DNA of 64,000 nucleotides from Caulobacter segnis ATCC 21756 (GTDB lineage Bacteria > Pseudomonadota > Alphaproteobacteria > Caulobacterales > Caulobacteraceae). The stretch's first letter is position 1, and each line of letters starts with the position of its first letter. Below, in pieces: positions 24,350 to 32,330 of the stretch. Below the pieces are notes generated by a model, which did no database searches, was not told the DNA's origin, and saw only the letters and a list, made by a program, of their open reading frames with translations. A program made the translations under genes and the position numbers. The stretch lies in assembly GCF_000092285.1 (NCBI RefSeq), contig NC_014100.1, positions 2,170,001 through 2,234,000 on the forward strand. Direction: 5' to 3'.

Positions 24350-26251
24350 ATGAAACGGCGTTCCTACATGGGCGCGGCCCTGGCGGTCATGCTTCTGGCT
24401 TCGGCCTCTGGCGTCGCCGCGGCTGACGATCCGCTGGCGGCGACCGGGCGCTGGAGCGCCTATAGCCGCGTCGCGGCCCAGACTCCGCCGATGGGCTGGA
24501 ACAGCTGGAACGCCTTCACCAGCGACCTCGACGAGGACAAGGTCATGGGCTCGGCCCAGGCCCTGGTCGACACCGGCCTCGCGGCCAAGGGCTACCGCTA
24601 TGTGAACCTCGACGACGGCTGGTGGCTGAAGCGCCGCGAGTCGGACGGCCGGATGATCGCCCGCGCCGCCCGCTTCCCGTCGGCCGCGACGCCGGACGGC
24701 GCGACCAGCTTCCGGCCGCTGACCGACCGCCTGCACGGCATGGGCCTGAAGGCGGGCATCTACTCGGACATCGGCCGCAACAGCTGCGGCCAGGTGTTCA
24801 CCTCGACCTTCCCGAACCAGCCGGAAGGAAACGTCGCCGAACGCGAGGTCGGGCTCCACGGCCACGTCGACCAGGACATCGCCCTCTATTTCGCCGAATG
24901 GGGTTTCGACCTGATCAAGGTCGACGGGTGCGGGGTGCGTGGTTTGCCGCCCAGCGACAAGCGGGTCCAGGCCGGCCAGTATCGCGCCTTCGAGCCGATC
25001 ATCGACATCGACTCCCTGGGCCGCACCGATATCGTCAAGGTGCGCGAGCTCTACGAGGAGGTCGGGCGGGCGCTCGACAAGCACAACCCGGACGGCGACT
25101 TCGTCTTCTCGCTCTGCATCTGGGGCTCGGCCGATGTCCGCTCGTGGGGCAAGGACGTCGGCGCCATGTCGCGGACCAGCGAGGACATCTCGCCGACCTG
25201 GGGTCGGATGCTGCACAACCTCGACACCGTCTCGCGCCGCGCGCTCTACGCCCATCCGGGTTCGTGGAACGATCCGGACATGCTGTTCGTCGGCAAGGGC
25301 GACTTCGATCTTAGCCACCCCGAGGCGGCGCGGTCGCATTTCGCCCTGTGGGCGATGGTCAACGCGCCGCTGCTGATCGGCTATGACCTGAGGCAGACGA
25401 CACCGGCCCTGCTGGAGATCCTGGGCGCGAAGGACGTCATCGCCCTGAACCAGGATCCGGCCGGCAACCAGGCGGTGCTGGCCTACGACTCCGATGACGT
25501 CTCGATCTTCGTGAAGAGTCTGGCCAGCGGCGACAAGGCCGCGGCGATCTTCAACCGCACCTCCGCGCCGCTCGAGGTCGTGCTGACGGCCGAGCAACTG
25601 AAGTTCCTGGCCAAGGCCGATATCGACCTCACCAACCTCTGGACCGGAGAGCAGGTCCGCTTCCAGGGCGAGCGCAAGTTCAAGCTGGAGCCACGCCAGA
25701 CCCTGCTGTTCCGGGCCAAGGGAACCCGCCGACTGGCCGATGGGGTCTTCCTGTCCGAGCAGCCCGGGGCGGTGAACCCCGCCGTCGACGGCGTGGTCAC
25801 GCCGATCGCCGATCCGATGATCCATCGCGCGCCGCTGCCGTGGCACGGAACGCGGGGCTTTGGCGAGCGGCCGCGCTATGGCGGCTGGGGCGGCGCGCAA
25901 GCCGACCGGACGCCGTTCGACCAGGAACTGGCGATCGCGGGGCGAACCTTCGACACGGGCGTCGGCGTCCTGGCCAACTCGCGTTTGGAGGTTCGCAACA
26001 CCGGCTTCCGCCGCTTCACCGCCAGCGTCGGGGTCGACGACTCGGCCGTCGATAAGGCCCGTCCGGTGACCTTCCAGGTCTATGGCGACGGCAAGCTGCT
26101 GGCGCGTTCGAAACCGGCCAAATGGGGTCAGGCGCCGCAGGATCTGGACGTCGATGTCTCGGGCGTGAGGCTGATCGAACTGGTCGCCCGGACGAGCGGG
26201 CAGGGGAACGCCGATCCGGTCACCTGGGGAGACGCCGCGCTGCGGCGCTGA
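24350..26251 (+). CDS. GH27 alpha-galactosidase with C-terminal NPCBM-like domain
   Basis: A 633-residue exported alpha-galactosidase. The signal peptide ends near SGVAAA. Family 27 landmarks are TPPMGWNSWNAF, YVNLDDGWW, GIYSDIG, the nucleophile D192 in FDLIKVDGCG, and the likely acid/base aspartate D279 in SRTSEDI; GSWNDPDML follows. The last 130 or so residues (RPRYGGWGGAQADRTPF-like stretch, GVGVLANSRLEV, VDVSGVRLIELV) resemble an NPCBM carbohydrate-binding module. The second ATG (24350) is chosen because GAGGAG lies seven bases before it; the ATG at 24344 is too close. It follows the frameshifted esterase by 31 bases. Galactomannan or galactosyl side chains are likely substrates. Confidence 0.9.
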   Translation: MKRRSYMGAALAVMLLASASGVAAADDPLAATGRWSAYSRVAAQTPPMGWNSWNAFTSDLDEDKVMGSAQALVDTGLAAKGYRYVNLDDGWWLKRRESDGRMIARAARFPSAATPDGATSFRPLTDRLHGMGLKAGIYSDIGRNSCGQVFTSTFPNQPEGNVAEREVGLHGHVDQDIALYFAEWGFDLIKVDGCGVRGLPPSDKRVQAGQYRAFEPIIDIDSLGRTDIVKVRELYEEVGRALDKHNPDGDFVFSLCIWGSADVRSWGKDVGAMSRTSEDISPTWGRMLHNLDTVSRRALYAHPGSWNDPDMLFVGKGDFDLSHPEAARSHFALWAMVNAPLLIGYDLRQTTPALLEILGAKDVIALNQDPAGNQAVLAYDSDDVSIFVKSLASGDKAAAIFNRTSAPLEVVLTAEQLKFLAKADIDLTNLWTGEQVRFQGERKFKLEPRQTLLFRAKGTRRLADGVFLSEQPGAVNPAVDGVVTPIADPMIHRAPLPWHGTRGFGERPRYGGWGGAQADRTPFDQELAIAGRTFDTGVGVLANSRLEVRNTGFRRFTASVGVDDSAVDKARPVTFQVYGDGKLLARSKPAKWGQAPQDLDVDVSGVRLIELVARTSGQGNADPVTWGDAALRR

Positions 26252-26258
26252 GGTCGAA

Positions 26259-26292
26259 TTGACGCTCCGCGCCCGTCCATATACTCAGACAA
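26259..26292 (+). promoter_or_regulatory. Putative promoter with overlapping FadR-type box
   Basis: TTGACG at 26259-26264 and TATACT at 26280-26285 are spaced by 15 bases and resemble a housekeeping promoter. The sequence TACTCAGACAA at 26282-26292 overlaps the -10 element and matches 9 of 11 positions of the box upstream of the arabinofuranosidase at 32179, so the GntR regulator encoded at 29777-30517 may control the dehydratase gene. Confidence 0.5.
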
Positions 26293-26381
26293 GATCATCC
26301 AAAGGATGGCGGTCGTGAGCGTCTCCACCGTGTCGCGGGCGCGGACGCGGCGCGCCGTCCTAGACTTTCGCAGGACTATCC

Positions 26382-28184
26382 ATGTCGTCTCCGTCTGGCG
26401 CTCCCCCCAAGCTTCGTTCGCGCGCGTGGTTTGATAATCCGGACAACATTGACATGACGGCGCTTTATCTGGAGCGCTATCTGAACTTTGGCCTGACGCT
26501 GGAAGAGCTGCAGTCGGGTCGCCCGATCATCGGCATCGCCCAGACGGGCTCGGATCTGTCGCCGTGCAACCGCCACCACCTCGTCTTGGCCGAGCGGGTG
26601 CGCGAGGGGATCCGCAGCGCGGGCGGTATCGTGCTGGAGTTCCCGGTCCACCCGATCCAGGAGACGGGCAAGCGGCCGACGGCGGGCCTGGACCGCAATC
26701 TCTCGTACCTGGGCTTGGTGGAGCTGCTCTACGGCTATCCGCTGGACGGGGTGGTGCTGACCATCGGCTGCGACAAGACCACGCCGGCTTGTTTGATGGC
26801 GGCGGCGACGGTCAACATCCCGGCCATCGCGCTCTCGGTCGGTCCGATGCTGAACGGCTGGCACAAGGGCCAGCGCACGGGGTCTGGCACCATCGTCTGG
26901 AAGGCCCGCGAACTGCTGGCGGCCGGCGAGATCGACAACGCCGGCTTCATCAAGCTGGTGGCCAGCTCGGCGCCCTCGACCGGCTATTGCAACACCATGG
27001 GCACGGCCACGACCATGAACTCGCTGACCGAGGCGCTGGGCATGTCGCTGCCCGGCTCGGCGGCCATTCCAGCCCCCTATAGAGATCGACAAGAGAACGC
27101 CTATCGCACGGGCCTTCGCATCGTCGACATGGTGCATGAAGACCTCAAGCCCTCGGACGTGCTGACCCGCGAGGCGTTCCTCAACGCCATCGCCGTCAAC
27201 TCGGCGATCGGCGGCTCGACCAACGCCCCGATCCACCTCAACGCCCTGGCCCGCCATGTCGGCGTGGAGCTGTCGATCGACGACTGGCAGGACAAGGGCG
27301 AGCACGTGCCGCTGCTGGTCAACCTGCAGCCGGCCGGGGAATATCTGGGCGAGGACTACTACCGCGCCGGCGGCGTGCCGGCCGTCTTCGGCCAGCTGAT
27401 CGAGCAGGGGCTGATCCACGAGGACGTCAAATGCGTCTCGGGCCAGACCATCGGCGAGCAGTACCGCGGGGTCCAGATCGAGGACGAGGACGTCATCCGT
27501 CCGTTCTCGCGGCCGCTGGTCGAGCGGGCCGGGTTCGTGGTCATGCGCGGCAATCTCTTCAACTCGGCGATCATGAAGACCAGCGTGATCTCCGAGGCCT
27601 TCCGCGAGCGCTACCTGTCCAACCCCGACGATCCGGACGCCTTCGAGGGCGTGGCGGTCGTGTTCGACGGGCCCGAGGACTATCACCACCGGATCGACGA
27701 TCCGTCGGTGGGCATCACCGCCAACTCGATCCTGTTCATGCGCGGGGCCGGCCCCGTGGGCTATCCCGGCGCGGCCGAGGTGGTGAACATGCGCGCGCCC
27801 GACTACCTGATCAAACAAGGCATCCATCAACTGCCCTGCATCGGCGATGGCCGCCAGTCGGGCACCTCGGGCTCGCCGTCGATCCTCAACGCCTCGCCCG
27901 AGGCGGCCGTGGGCGGGGGTCTGGCGCTGCTGAAGACCGGCGACAAGGTGCGCTTTGACCTGCGCAAGTCACGGGTCGACGTGCTGGTCCCGCCCAGCGA
28001 GATCGTCGAGCGGCGCAAGGCCCTGGAGGCCGCCGGCGGCTATCCCTATCCCGAAAGCCAGACCCCCTGGCAGGAGATCCAGCGCGCCGTCGTCGGACAG
28101 CTCGAAACCGGCGCCGTCCTCGAAAACGCCGTCAAATACCAGCGCATCGCCCAGACCAAGGGCCTGCCCAGGGATAACCACTAG
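26382..28184 (+). CDS. IlvD/Edd-family aldonate dehydratase (xylonate/arabonate type)
   Basis: A 600-residue cytoplasmic iron-sulfur dehydratase that removes water from a sugar acid to give a 2-keto-3-deoxy acid. The cluster and metal-binding blocks are visible: [55 protein letters not shown] and [14 protein letters not shown]. The sequence pattern ([21 protein letters not shown] at the start; given here in parts) closely follows Caulobacter xylonate dehydratase, but this copy is not in a xylXABCD operon. With arabinofuranosidases and an alpha-galactosidase around it, L-arabonate, D-xylonate or D-galactonate are all possible. Confidence 0.88.
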   Translation: MSSPSGAPPKLRSRAWFDNPDNIDMTALYLERYLNFGLTLEELQSGRPIIGIAQTGSDLSPCNRHHLVLAERVREGIRSAGGIVLEFPVHPIQETGKRPTAGLDRNLSYLGLVELLYGYPLDGVVLTIGCDKTTPACLMAAATVNIPAIALSVGPMLNGWHKGQRTGSGTIVWKARELLAAGEIDNAGFIKLVASSAPSTGYCNTMGTATTMNSLTEALGMSLPGSAAIPAPYRDRQENAYRTGLRIVDMVHEDLKPSDVLTREAFLNAIAVNSAIGGSTNAPIHLNALARHVGVELSIDDWQDKGEHVPLLVNLQPAGEYLGEDYYRAGGVPAVFGQLIEQGLIHEDVKCVSGQTIGEQYRGVQIEDEDVIRPFSRPLVERAGFVVMRGNLFNSAIMKTSVISEAFRERYLSNPDDPDAFEGVAVVFDGPEDYHHRIDDPSVGITANSILFMRGAGPVGYPGAAEVVNMRAPDYLIKQGIHQLPCIGDGRQSGTSGSPSILNASPEAAVGGGLALLKTGDKVRFDLRKSRVDVLVPPSEIVERRKALEAAGGYPYPESQTPWQEIQRAVVGQLETGAVLENAVKYQRIAQTKGLPRDNH

Positions 28185-28213
28185 TCACCAATACTGAGTT
28201 TAGGGAGGCCGGC

Positions 28214-29773
28214 ATGGCCAAGGTTTTCGGACGCGCCATGCTGGCCGCGACCCTCGCGCTGGTCGCGGGGACCGGCTTGGCTCAGGCTCAGGTCTGGCGC
28301 TCGGACGCCGGCGACGGGACCTACCGCAATCCGCCGCTCAACGCCGACTATCCCGATCCCGACATCATCCGGGTCGGCGAGGACTTCTATTTCGCCTCGA
28401 CCACCTTCGTGAACGCGCCGGGCCTGACGATCCTGCATTCCAAGGACCTGGTGAACTGGGACATCGCCGGCCACGTGATGCCGAGGCTGACCGGCAATCC
28501 CAAATACGACCTGGCCGACGGCGGCGACTATCGTCACGGCGTCTACGCCCCGAGCCTGCGCTATCACAAGGGCCGCTTCCACATCGCGGTCACGCCGGTG
28601 GGGCGCCCGACGCGTATCTATTCGGCGGCCGACGTGCGCGGCCCTTGGACGATGCACGAGCTCGATCGCGAGGCCTTCGACCCGGCGCTGTTCATCGACG
28701 ACGACGGCAAGGCCTATATGGCCACATCGATCGGGTCGGACGGGACGATCACGCTGCTCACCCTCGACGATGACCTGACCACCGTCACCAGCGCCCAGAA
28801 GATCCACTACATCAAGGGCGCCGAAGGCTCGAAGCTGATCAAGCGCGACGGCTGGTACTACATCTTCAATTCTATTCCCCGACGCCTGGGGATGACGGTG
28901 TCGCGGGCGCGGTCGCTGACCGGACCTTGGGAGACCCGCGACCAGATCGACGACAAGACCGGCGGCCACCAGGGCGCCCTGGTCGATCTGCCCGGCGGCG
29001 GCTGGTACGGGTTTGTCATGCTGGACGCGGGCGCGATCGGCCGCGTGACCAATATCAGCCCCGTCTTCTGGCAGGACGGCTGGCCGGTGTGGGGCACGCC
29101 CGAAGCGCCGGGGCGCGTCCCCGCGACCGCCGCCAAGCCGATCTTGGGCAAGCCGTTCGTCGAGCCGCCCAGCTCCGACGACTTCGGCAAGCCGACGCTG
29201 GGTCGGCAATGGCAGTGGAACCACAATCCCGACGACCGCCGCTGGTCGCTCAAGGCGCGTCCCGGCTATCTGCGGCTGAAGGCCACCCAGGCCCCGGAGT
29301 TCTGGAGCGCGCGCAACACGCTGGTCCAGAAAGGGCAGGGGCCTAGGAGCCGCGCCGTGGCGAAGGTGGACGCGCGCGGCCTTGCCGTCGGGGACGCCTG
29401 CGGCCTTGGCACGTTCGGCAAGTTTTCGAGCCAGATCGTCTTGACCCGCACCGCGCAGGGCCACGGCGAACTCGGCGCGCGCCTGATCGAGAGCACCCAG
29501 ACCGGCCCCGTCACGACACCGCGCGGCGCGGCCGTCTCGGTTCCGTTGAAGGACCTCTGGCTATCGGTCGAGATGGACTTCACCACCGACAAGTCCGCCC
29601 TGGCCTACAGCCTGGACGGCAAGGCCTGGACCGCGCTGCCGGGCGAGTTCCCGCTGGCCTATGACTGGCGTACGGGCACGTTCCAAGGCGAGCAGTACGG
29701 GCTGTTCTGCTACAACCCGAAGGGCGGAGAAGGCCGACTGGACGTCGACAGCTTCACGCTGTCCAAGCCCTAA
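28214..29773 (+). CDS. GH43 beta-xylosidase/arabinofuranosidase
   Basis: A 519-residue exported family 43 enzyme. The signal peptide ends GLAQAQ near residue 26. The five-bladed propeller starts with NADYPDPDIIRVGEDFYF, with the catalytic base probably D48; GVYAPSLRYHKGRFHI and the transition-state modulator region FDPALFIDDDGKAYM follow, and GAEGSKLIKRDGWYYI carries the likely acid glutamate. From about residue 330 a concanavalin-like C-terminal domain (RQWQWNHNPDDRRWSLKARPG) completes a GH43 subtype acting on xylan/arabinan oligomers. A TAGGGAGG site precedes the ATG. It lies 29 bases after the dehydratase gene, so one operon is likely. Confidence 0.9.
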   Translation: MAKVFGRAMLAATLALVAGTGLAQAQVWRSDAGDGTYRNPPLNADYPDPDIIRVGEDFYFASTTFVNAPGLTILHSKDLVNWDIAGHVMPRLTGNPKYDLADGGDYRHGVYAPSLRYHKGRFHIAVTPVGRPTRIYSAADVRGPWTMHELDREAFDPALFIDDDGKAYMATSIGSDGTITLLTLDDDLTTVTSAQKIHYIKGAEGSKLIKRDGWYYIFNSIPRRLGMTVSRARSLTGPWETRDQIDDKTGGHQGALVDLPGGGWYGFVMLDAGAIGRVTNISPVFWQDGWPVWGTPEAPGRVPATAAKPILGKPFVEPPSSDDFGKPTLGRQWQWNHNPDDRRWSLKARPGYLRLKATQAPEFWSARNTLVQKGQGPRSRAVAKVDARGLAVGDACGLGTFGKFSSQIVLTRTAQGHGELGARLIESTQTGPVTTPRGAAVSVPLKDLWLSVEMDFTTDKSALAYSLDGKAWTALPGEFPLAYDWRTGTFQGEQYGLFCYNPKGGEGRLDVDSFTLSKP

Positions 29774-29776
29774 AGC

Positions 29777-30517
29777 TCACATCGCCGAGCGGGTGTCCTC
29801 GAGCGCCAGCTCGACCAGGGTCCGCATCGCGGCGCTGGCGGCCTCGGGATCGCCGGCGGCGATGGCGTCGCAGACCTTGGCGTGATCGGGCACCGGGTCG
29901 CGGGGCAGGGCGCGCGAACGCTGCTTGAACTCCGTCGTCCAACTGACCGCGGCGCTGATGCTGGCGCTGAGCGCGATCATCGCGTCGTTATGCGTGGCGC
30001 GCAGCAGGGCGTCGTGGAAGGCCCGGTCGGCCGCGCGACCGGCCTCCGTCGCCAAGGTGTGGCGGCGCATCCCGGCGAGGGCGTCCTTCATCGCCTTGAT
30101 GTCGTCCTTGTCGCGACGCTCGGCGGCGAAGCGGGCCGCGGCGGGCTCAACAACCGATCGCAGTTCGAAGAGGTCCCGCACAAAGCTCACGTCCGGCTCG
30201 CTGGCGGAGAAGGCCCAGGCCAAAACGGTCGGGTCCAGGACATTCCAGCGGCTGCGCGGAAGCACCCGCGTGCCGGCTTTCGGCCGGCTCTCCACCAGCC
30301 CCTTGGCGGTCAGGACCTGAACCGCCTCCCGATAGGCGCTGCGCGACACGTCAAGGGCTTCAGCGTTGGCGATCTCGCCCGTCAGCTTCTCGCCCGGCGC
30401 GATCTGACCGGACACGATGGCCGTGCCGAGATAGTGCGCGACCGCGCCGCGCAGACGCCGACCAGAGCCTCTCGTCGACTTTGGGATCGACTTGGTCTCA
30501 GGCTCTTCGGTCGGCAT
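29777..30517 (-). CDS. FadR-subfamily GntR transcription regulator
   Basis: A 246-residue DNA-binding regulator. The winged helix-turn-helix spans about residues 25-85 (LGTAIVSGQIAPGEKL, DVSRSAYREAVQVLTAKGLVES) and the C-terminal all-helical FCD ligand domain follows (FVRDLFELRSVVEPAAARFAA; HDALLRATHNDAM). The FCD type usually binds a sugar acid or related carboxylate. Neighbours are arabinofuranosidase and GH43/aldonate dehydratase genes, so an aldonate effector is likely. It lies 72 bases after the GH51 gene on the same strand, and FadR-consensus boxes occur before both genes, suggesting autoregulation. It converges on the GH43 gene with only three bases between stops. Confidence 0.9.
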   Translation of the reverse strand: MPTEEPETKSIPKSTRGSGRRLRGAVAHYLGTAIVSGQIAPGEKLTGEIANAEALDVSRSAYREAVQVLTAKGLVESRPKAGTRVLPRSRWNVLDPTVLAWAFSASEPDVSFVRDLFELRSVVEPAAARFAAERRDKDDIKAMKDALAGMRRHTLATEAGRAADRAFHDALLRATHNDAMIALSASISAAVSWTTEFKQRSRALPRDPVPDHAKVCDAIAAGDPEAASAAMRTLVELALEDTRSAM

Positions 30518-30577
30518 GCGTCAGACTCCTGGCGGCGTTCGAGGTTCTATAAGCGCAACCGCATTAGCCTTGGCAAG

Positions 30578-30588
30578 TTGTCAGACCT
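30578..30588. promoter_or_regulatory. Candidate FadR-type box upstream of the GntR gene
   Basis: TTGTCAGACCT nearly fits the FadR-family consensus TNGTNNNACNA (last base differs) and lies 61 bases before the GntR start. A second GTCAGAC core occurs at 30520-30526, just before the start codon. Both suit autoregulation. Confidence 0.45.
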
Positions 30589-30589
30589 T

Positions 30590-32179
30590 TTACGGCTCAA
30601 GCTGGACGACAACGATGGACTTGGCGGGAATGTCGAGGTCGAGCCCCTTGGCGCCGGCCTTGGCCATATAGGGCTTAGGAACGACCACGCCCGGCGCCTC
30701 GAACGTATTGATGGAATCAACCCGGGCCGCGGTCAGGATCTGACCCTTGGCCGAGGCGCTCTTGGCGCCCGCGACGTTCGCTGAGATCTTCGCCGCGCGA
30801 ACGGGGTCAAGGTTGGTCACCGCCAGCCACAGCTTGCCCTGCGTATCGCGGGCCGCGATCGCGTCGACCCGGGGCAGGGTGATGTCCCCCTGGGTATAGA
30901 CCCCCTTGTCCAGGCTGACAGGGACGAAGGTCGCGTCCTGGAAGGGCAGGTACATCTTGTAGACGTGGTAGGTCGGGGTCAGCACCATCTTGTCCTTGTC
31001 GGTCAGGATCATGGCCTGCAGGACGTTGACCATCTGGGCGATGTTGGTGATCCGCACCCGATCGGCGTGACGCGCGAAGATGTTCAGGTTCAGGGCGGCG
31101 ACGATGGCGTCCCGCAGCGAGTTCTGCTGGACCAGGAAGCCCGGATTGGTGCCCTCCAGCGGCGCCAGCCAGACGCCCCATTCGTCGACGGCCAGCGTGA
31201 CCTTCTTCTCCGGATCGTACTTGTCCATGATCGCCGAGTGCTTGGTGATCAGGTCGTCCATGCCCAGCGTCTCCTTCAGGAGCTTGGCGTAGGCGGTCTC
31301 GTCGAACTTGGTGCTGGAATAGGACGGCGGCCAGCCGCCCGTGGTGTACGAGTGAAGCGACAGGCCTTCGAGGCTCCAGGCCCAGTCGTGCGACTTGTAG
31401 GCGGCCATCACCGCCTCGGTGTAGGCCGGGTCCGCTTGGTTGGGGCCTACCGCGATGCGCTGCATCGCCTCGGCGCCGGTCTGCTTGGGATTATAGTTGC
31501 GGACGAAGCGGGCGTAGCGCTTCATCTCGTCGGCGTAGTACTCGGGGCGCATGGCCCCGCCGCAGCTCCAGCTCTCGTTGCCCAGCCCCAGGAACTTGAC
31601 CTTGTAAGGGGCCGGGTGGCCGTTCGCCGCGCGCTCCTTGCCAGCGGTCGTCGCCGGATCGGCGGTCATGTACTCGACCCATTCAGCCGCCTCCTGGACC
31701 GTGCCCGAGCCGACATTGACCGAGACATAGGCCTCGCTGCCGATCTGGTCGACGAAGTCCATGAACTCGTCGGTGCCGAAGGTGTTGGGCTCGACCGCGC
31801 CGCCCCAGTTCGAATTGATCGTCTTGCGCCGGGCCTCCGCCGGGCCGATCCCGTGACGCCAGTGATACTCGTCGGCGAAACAGCCGCCGGGCCAGCGCAC
31901 GTTCGGCACCTTGATGGCGCGAAGGGCTTCGACGACGTCCTTGCGGATGCCGCGGACGTTGGGGATCGTCGAGTCCTTGCCGACCCAGACGCCACCGTAG
32001 ATGCCCGTTCCCAGATGCTCGGCGAACTGGCCGAAGATGTGACGATCGATCTTGGCTCCGGGCGTCGCCGCCTCGACGCGCAGCGGGATCGGCGCGTCGG
32101 CCTTGGTTTGGGCGAGCGCCGGCGTGGCCAGCATCAAAGCCATGGCGGAGACGGCCAGCGGCCGGGCAAATCGGAACAT
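30590..32179 (-). CDS. GH51 alpha-L-arabinofuranosidase
   Basis: A 529-residue exported enzyme that removes terminal arabinofuranose from arabinoxylan or arabinan. The signal peptide ends TPALAQ near residue 24. The barrel contains IDRHIFGQFAEHLGTGIYGG, VRWPGGCFADEYHW, the acid/base E202 in LGLGNESWSCGG and the nucleophile E333 in LAVDEWGVWL. The ATG at 32179 is chosen because GGAGAA precedes it by five bases and it gives a proper signal peptide; the longer frame has no signal sequence. Unlike the other GH51 gene in this window it is intact and lacks the inserted beta-sandwich domain, so the two probably act on different linkages. Confidence 0.92.
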   Translation of the reverse strand: MFRFARPLAVSAMALMLATPALAQTKADAPIPLRVEAATPGAKIDRHIFGQFAEHLGTGIYGGVWVGKDSTIPNVRGIRKDVVEALRAIKVPNVRWPGGCFADEYHWRHGIGPAEARRKTINSNWGGAVEPNTFGTDEFMDFVDQIGSEAYVSVNVGSGTVQEAAEWVEYMTADPATTAGKERAANGHPAPYKVKFLGLGNESWSCGGAMRPEYYADEMKRYARFVRNYNPKQTGAEAMQRIAVGPNQADPAYTEAVMAAYKSHDWAWSLEGLSLHSYTTGGWPPSYSSTKFDETAYAKLLKETLGMDDLITKHSAIMDKYDPEKKVTLAVDEWGVWLAPLEGTNPGFLVQQNSLRDAIVAALNLNIFARHADRVRITNIAQMVNVLQAMILTDKDKMVLTPTYHVYKMYLPFQDATFVPVSLDKGVYTQGDITLPRVDAIAARDTQGKLWLAVTNLDPVRAAKISANVAGAKSASAKGQILTAARVDSINTFEAPGVVVPKPYMAKAGAKGLDLDIPAKSIVVVQLEP

Positions 32180-32248
32180 GTCTTCTCCCAGATCGCTTGC
32201 GTCTTGTGCGCCCGTTTCCATGGCGCTGGCGCGTTCAATGGTGCGCCG

Positions 32249-32277
32249 AATAATGGTCAGACAAATAGGCAGGTCAA
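32249..32277 (-). promoter_or_regulatory. Promoter and FadR-type operator of the GH51 gene
   Basis: On the minus strand TTGACC (32272-32277) and ATTATT (32249-32254) are 17 bases apart. Between them lies TTGTCTGACCA (32254-32264), a full match to TNGTNNNACNA, the FadR-subfamily operator consensus. The adjacent GntR gene is the obvious regulator. Confidence 0.6.
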
Positions 32278-32294
32278 TCAGGTCTGGCGGTGAC

Positions 32295-32321
32295 GGCGTG
32301 GCGCCGTGAAGGCGCCACGCC
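32295..32321. terminator. Hairpin terminator after the TonB receptor gene
   Basis: A perfect 11-bp stem, GGCGTGGCGCC with GGCGCCACGCC, and a five-base loop, just beyond the receptor stop at 32331. There is no T-run on the minus strand, so termination may need Rho or be weak. Confidence 0.65.
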
Positions 32322-32330
32322 GGCCGCGAC

